Assembly (NCBI GenBank): GCA_017541365.1
Contig: JAFXZF010000085.1
Coordinates: 1-9,496, forward strand
Direction: 5' to 3'
DNA: 9,496 nt
Source of the DNA: Prevotella sp.
GTDB lineage: Bacteria > Bacteroidota > Bacteroidia > Bacteroidales > Bacteroidaceae
In this document: positions 5,902-9,496 of the stretch, piece after piece
Numbering within the stretch: the stretch's first letter is position 1
How the letters are laid out: each line of letters begins with the position of its first letter
The notes under the pieces: model-generated
The model's database searches: none
Seen by the model: the letters and a program-made list of their open reading frames with translations, nothing else
What the model was told of the DNA's origin: nothing
Made by a program: the position numbers and the translations under genes

Positions 5902-7779
5902 TTAGTAGCATAATCCACCTTTAATGAAGTAATAATTCCACCAGAAGGTGTTGCCGAATTCCGATTCGCTTTGTCGGGCAATGGACTCTTCAGAGAATCC
6001 GCTTCTCAACAGACCTTGGGTGAATTGGTCGAACTGATTATAGCGGTCAATGACTTTCTGGTCGAATTGAATTCCGTAGGTCTTGACATCAGGGGCCGTG
6101 GATGGTTCCATGTCTAAATAGAAATATGCTGCCTGCTGGTATATCTCAGGTATCTTCTCGCCCTTGTGGAGTTGGAGATAGAGTAGATACTGACGCCAGA
6201 AGCGCTGTATGTTCTTTGACATCACGCTATAGGCAAGACACATCTCCTGAAAATACTTGGAGGCATTGGTGTATGTGGTTGAGAAATAGCGTATGAGATA
6301 GTTCTCGCATATACCGCTGTCGCTGTCGATGATGTTGTCCATGTTGGAATGGAGGTCGCGGATCTTGACGAGTTCCGGGTATTTGTCAATCAGTTTCGGG
6401 TTACGTGCAAGTGGCAGGTAGTGTTCTGCCCATTCCTTGTGGAACATGGTGCGAGAGAGGATTTCAAGGTACTTCTGCGCAAGTTCATTCTCTCCGTTTA
6501 TGATGGAAGAGAGGGCCATGACCTTGAGTTCGCAGATGCTGAAACCGTATTCTACCTGTATCTCCATGCAATAGTGATAGGCAAAGTTTGTCATTCCGTG
6601 ATGAAGGTATATGATAGGCGATGCGGTATTGGCCATGTGAACCTTCAGGGAGTCGCTTGGAGTTGGTGTCATGCCCTTGTCGTCATAGTCGTACATACTG
6701 TTTCCGATGTCGCCTGTGTTGAAAAGGGCGGTGTTCTTGAACACGATAAGTTGTCGGGTGAGAGTGCCTTGCACCTCACGGATATGGCTGAGCGCATTTT
6801 CCCACTCCATGTTGTCAATGTCGCGGTATGCCTTGCACTCGGCATGGTAGTTCTCATCGTCATAGTCGGCATCTTCAAGTACTCCGAAAGAGAATCCGAT
6901 TACTGCGACAAGGAGTATGGATGATATGATGGCGGTTGCCTTTGCGCTCTTGATGCGGTTACCTATTCTATATGTAAGCGTGAAGATGATGAGCAGGATG
7001 ATGACAATCCAGAACGGCTTGGTAAGTGACGGATTTGTGATGTTTCCGCTCTCGAACACTGGCAGTCCGACGGTGAAGAACTGTTCGCTGCGTAGTGTGT
7101 CGAAGAACTGAGGGAACAGGAATGGGGGGATAATGGCGGCAATGACAAAGAGCATGGCTGCAATCCATTTACGCTCAGTAAGCATTATTACTCCCAAAGT
7201 GAGAGATGCAGCCATGGCATAGATGCCGATATAGCGGTAGAGCCCCACAAGGAGAACTGCCCCGATGAGGGATGTGATGATTGTGCCGAACTTGAACTTC
7301 ACGCCTGTTGCGTATCGGAATACGACGATGAGCAATGAGGCAAAGAGCAAACCGAGTGTCTGGCTAAAGCAATAGCCGTGGTTCTTGTTATAGTAGATCC
7401 AGTAGCCGAGGTCTATTTCAGAAACCAACAGGCATACCAGAGGGATTAGCAGAAGGGGTGTTAGGTGTTGGGTGTCGGGTGTTAGTAAGCCTTTCTTCAG
7501 AAGGAAGAAAATGGCTATCCACATCAGGATAAGTACGGAACTTCCTAATGCGGGGTAATAGAAAAGTTGGGTAAAGTAGCATCCTGCCCATTGCAGGAAA
7601 CCTGCAGGAACGGCATTATACTGCTGAAAGAATACCGATGTGTCGTTGAAGAGTGAGCGCATCTGCTGCATATAGAGCATGTCAGCATTACGCATCATAA
7701 GGAAATACCATGACAACAGCGCAAATAAGAGTACGCTTATCCATGGCATAAGGTTTTGTAGGTTTAGCTTAGGTTTCAT
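5902..7779 (-). CDS. Polytopic membrane protein, DUF6057-like
   Basis: 625-aa inner-membrane protein. Roughly nine hydrophobic segments occupy the N-terminal half (about 11-29, 78-95, 107-120, 138-155, 163-181, 184-200, 203-222, 255-270, 282-300). They are followed by a soluble, acidic, helix-rich C-terminal half (about 301-625) with aromatic-rich amphipathic segments suggestive of TPR-like helical repeats. The arrangement matches Bacteroidetes proteins annotated DUF6057; I infer that from layout and cannot verify it. No catalytic motif is evident. Residues 99-110 (TPDTQHLTPLL) come from a 7-bp tandem repeat lying in the loop before the third segment. The ATG at 7779 begins a short basic N-terminus before the first segment. 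The gene lies 61 nt after purL and 18 nt before the haem/propeller lipoprotein, so it probably shares a transcript with the latter and possibly with purL. No promoter consensus was found in the 61-nt gap. Confidence 0.85.
   Translation of the reverse strand: MKPKLNLQNLMPWISVLLFALLSWYFLMMRNADMLYMQQMRSLFNDTSVFFQQYNAVPAGFLQWAGCYFTQLFYYPALGSSVLILMWIAIFFLLKKGLLTPDTQHLTPLLLIPLVCLLVSEIDLGYWIYYNKNHGYCFSQTLGLLFASLLIVVFRYATGVKFKFGTIITSLIGAVLLVGLYRYIGIYAMAASLTLGVIMLTERKWIAAMLFVIAAIIPPFLFPQFFDTLRSEQFFTVGLPVFESGNITNPSLTKPFWIVIILLIIFTLTYRIGNRIKSAKATAIISSILLVAVIGFSFGVLEDADYDDENYHAECKAYRDIDNMEWENALSHIREVQGTLTRQLIVFKNTALFNTGDIGNSMYDYDDKGMTPTPSDSLKVHMANTASPIIYLHHGMTNFAYHYCMEIQVEYGFSICELKVMALSSIINGENELAQKYLEILSRTMFHKEWAEHYLPLARNPKLIDKYPELVKIRDLHSNMDNIIDSDSGICENYLIRYFSTTYTNASKYFQEMCLAYSVMSKNIQRFWRQYLLYLQLHKGEKIPEIYQQAAYFYLDMEPSTAPDVKTYGIQFDQKVIDRYNQFDQFTQGLLRSGFSEESIARQSESEFGNTFWWNYYFIKGGLCY
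7456..7483 (-). repeat. 7-bp tandem repeat, tract 2 (4 units, inside membrane-protein gene)
   Basis: Four near-identical heptamers on the plus strand: GGGTGTT, AGGTGTT, GGGTGTC, GGGTGTT. It is read in frame as TPDTQHLTP in a loop between membrane segments. The low divergence suggests a younger or more homogeneous tract than tract 1. A change of one unit would shift the reading frame near codon 100 of 625. Confidence 0.8.
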
Positions 7780-7781
7780 AG

Positions 7782-7827
7782 GGGTATTAGGTTTTGGGTG
7801 ATGGGTGATAGGTAGTACCTATCACCC
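7782..7827. repeat. 7-bp tandem repeat, tract 3, ending in a palindrome (intergenic)
   Basis: Five heptamers, GGGTATT, AGGTTTT, GGGTGAT, GGGTGAT, AGGTAGT (7782-7816), fill most of the gap between purL and the membrane-protein gene. The last two merge into a perfect inverted repeat: 7803-7814 is complementary to 7816-7827 around a single central G, which folds as about a 10-bp stem with a 5-nt loop. The palindrome could form a hairpin at the purL 3' end, but no T-run follows on the minus strand, so it is not called a terminator. Confidence 0.8.
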
Positions 7828-7840
7828 AATATCCAAACGT

Positions 7841-9496
7841 TTACTTGTTCTTTTCAATCCACAGACGGGCATTTACGAATGCCTCGTACCAAGGAGTTAC
7901 CTCATCTGTGAGACGACGCTCCTCTGGGTAGTAACCACACTGCCAAGGGAACAGAGTACGCTCTGGGTGTGGCATGATAGCGAGGTGACGACCGTCGTTG
8001 CTTGCTATGGCTGCAACATCGTAGCTTGAACCGTTAGGGTTAGCTGGATATTCAGAGTGGTTGAACTTAGCAGCAATGTTATACTCTGACTCTGCGAGTG
8101 GGAGGTTGAACTTACCCTCTCCGTGAGCTACCCAGCATCCGATCTTCTGACCAGAGAGAGAACCGAGCATTACAGAATCGTTCTGTGGGATGGTGAGAGT
8201 AACGTATGTTGACTCGAACTTGTGAGAGTCGTTGTGAAGCATCTCTGCATAGTCCTTTGCGTTGCTAACAGCGTGGTCGTTGTTCAGGAGACCAAGCTCA
8301 ACCATGAGCTGACAGCCGTTGCAGACACCGAGTGAAAGGGTATCCTTACGAGCATAGAACTTATCCAGAGCCTCCTTAGCCTTAGGGTTGAAGAGGAATG
8401 CACCTGCCCATCCCTTTGCAGAACCGAGAACATCAGAGTTAGAGAAACCACCGCAGAATGCCACGAGGTTCACTTCCTCAAGAGTCTCACGGCCTGTGAT
8501 AAGGTCGGTCATGGTAACATCCTTCACATCGAAGCCTGCCATATAGAATGAGTATGCCATCTCGCGCTCAGAGTTAGTACCCTTCTCACGGATGATAGCG
8601 GCAACAGGACGGTTGCTCTCTGGGCGAGGCACGCGCTTGAGCTGTGGAGCCTTGAATGTGCACTCGAGAGGCACGTTCTTGTAGTTCTTGTAACGCTCAG
8701 CAGCCTTGCCATTGAATGACTGACGGCGGTCGAGGAGGTATGATGTCTTATACCATGCATCGCGCATCTCGTCGATGTCGAATACGAGGGTAAGCTCGCG
8801 GTTGGCAAGCTCTGAGTTTGGCACCTGAGCATTGCTCTGATGACGCTTGATGGTGATTGTGCGGTCAGCAGAAGGAACGCCGATCTTAGCGTATGCGATA
8901 CCTGCATCCTCAAGAATCTTCTTGGCACGTGGAGCGTCAGCATCAGCAACCTGAATAACGATACCCGGGTTCTCAGCGAAGAGCACCTTCACGATGTCGT
9001 CGCCCTTGATCTTGTCGAGGTCGAGGGCAAGACCGCCCTTAGTGTTTGCGAAGCACATCTCAAGCAAGGTTGTGATGAGACCACCGGCAGAGATATCGTG
9101 ACCTGCGAGGATGAGACCCTCGTTTACGAGTTGCTGAACAGCGATGAATGCATCGCGGAAGTACTCGGCATTCTTAACGGTTGGAACATCAGAACCAACC
9201 TTGCCCTGGCTCTGTGCAAATGCTGAACCGCCAAGCTGAAGCTCATCGAATGAGAAGTCGATATGATAGAGGCGTGAAGCCTTTACGTCCTTGAGTACTG
9301 GAGAAACAACCTTCTTGATGTCAGAAACCTCACCACCAGCACTTACGATAACTGTACCAGGAGCGATGACCTTCTTTCCGTCAGGATATTTCTGTGTCAT
9401 TGACAGAGAGTCCTTACCTGTCGGAACGTTGATCTGAAGCTCGCAGCAGAAGTCTGACAATGCCTTAACGGCTGTGTAGAGACGAGCATCCTCACC
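7841..9496 (-). CDS. purL: Phosphoribosylformylglycinamidine synthase, 3' part (partial)
   Basis: C-terminal 551 residues of the long, single-chain FGAM synthase (the family is about 1,230-1,300 aa). It converts FGAR, glutamine and ATP to FGAM in purine synthesis, in the cytoplasm. The frame stays open to the right edge (GEDARLYTAVKAL precedes the TTG at 9460), so the start lies outside the window. The second synthetase half shows PTGKDSLSMTQ and AGHDISAGGL. The C-terminal class I glutaminase domain begins near RPVAAIIREKGTNSE and has the nucleophile Cys in GVCNGCQ (codon 8323-8321) and the catalytic His and Glu in IMPHPERT (His codon 7969-7967, Glu codon 7963-7961). All key residues in view are intact, and the protein ends normally with RLWIEKNK and TAA. 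Its promoter is outside the window, and readthrough into the membrane-protein gene is possible. Confidence 0.97.
   Translation of the reverse strand, partial: GEDARLYTAVKALSDFCCELQINVPTGKDSLSMTQKYPDGKKVIAPGTVIVSAGGEVSDIKKVVSPVLKDVKASRLYHIDFSFDELQLGGSAFAQSQGKVGSDVPTVKNAEYFRDAFIAVQQLVNEGLILAGHDISAGGLITTLLEMCFANTKGGLALDLDKIKGDDIVKVLFAENPGIVIQVADADAPRAKKILEDAGIAYAKIGVPSADRTITIKRHQSNAQVPNSELANRELTLVFDIDEMRDAWYKTSYLLDRRQSFNGKAAERYKNYKNVPLECTFKAPQLKRVPRPESNRPVAAIIREKGTNSEREMAYSFYMAGFDVKDVTMTDLITGRETLEEVNLVAFCGGFSNSDVLGSAKGWAGAFLFNPKAKEALDKFYARKDTLSLGVCNGCQLMVELGLLNNDHAVSNAKDYAEMLHNDSHKFESTYVTLTIPQNDSVMLGSLSGQKIGCWVAHGEGKFNLPLAESEYNIAAKFNHSEYPANPNGSSYDVAAIASNDGRHLAIMPHPERTLFPWQCGYYPEERRLTDEVTPWYEAFVNARLWIEKNK

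Noticed and set aside
6349..6924. 191-codon plus-strand open frame
   Set aside because: It is wholly antisense to the membrane-protein gene, with no family signature. It is a shadow of that gene's codon usage.
7803..7827. Palindrome as the purL terminator
   Set aside because: No T-run follows the stem on the minus strand, and the arms are built from the 7-bp repeat units, so a repeat origin is more likely.
4597..7827. CRISPR-like array
   Set aside because: The repeats are 7-bp contiguous tandems without spacers, and no cas genes are present.
8840..9226. 128-codon plus-strand open frame
   Set aside because: It is antisense to the strongly conserved purL and has no recognisable domain.
9458..9460. 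TTG as the start of purL
   Set aside because: It is an internal Leu codon. Conserved PurL sequence continues in frame upstream to the window edge, and the catalytic architecture requires a much longer N-terminal part.

Overview
The window looks like a chromosomal segment from a Bacteroidales bacterium, most likely Prevotella or a close relative. Three things point there: promoters matching the Bacteroidetes pattern TTTG, about 20 nt, TAnnTTTG; start sites without Shine-Dalgarno sequences; and GC-rich hairpin repeats set in AT-rich spacers. The genus is an inference. No phage, transposase, CRISPR array, tRNA or rRNA gene is visible.

Layout: positions 1-528 are non-coding. They hold a possible leftward promoter, a doubtful 35-codon open frame, a probable thrS promoter, and a leader of about 220 nt with three hairpins in related repeat units. 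thrS (threonyl-tRNA synthetase, 529-2499, +) is complete. A folded repeat block (2510-2588) separates it from a small NifB/NifX-type iron-sulfur or metal-cluster protein (2612-2998, +), which ends at a strong intrinsic terminator (3017-3060). The 516-nt gap up to 3514 contains only repeats (a short inverted repeat, a degenerate 55-bp direct repeat pair, and a 110-bp nested palindrome) and the terminator of the next gene.

From about 3428 rightward everything is on the minus strand. In transcription order these are: the 3' part of purL (cut by the right edge); a 625-aa polytopic membrane protein resembling DUF6057; 18 nt later a lipoprotein with one CxxCH haem-c motif and a PD40 beta-propeller; and a 223-aa secreted protein, possibly of DUF4468 type, with its own clear promoter and terminator. 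The membrane protein and the haem/propeller lipoprotein look like an operon pair forming an envelope unit of unknown function.

The most unusual signal is a 7-bp tandem repeat, consensus near RGGTGTT/GGTTTAG on the + strand. It occurs three times in about 3.2 kb, always in the same orientation: inside the lipoprotein gene (8 units), inside the membrane protein gene (4 units), and between that gene and purL (5 units plus an inverted end). Two tracts are read in frame as low-complexity peptide. Because 7 is not a multiple of 3, gain or loss of one unit would shift the frame.

Corrected starts: the small NifB/NifX gene starts at 2612, the lipoprotein at ATG 5883 (not TTG 5889), and the secreted protein at ATG 4186 (not GTG 4192). 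purL has no start in the window.
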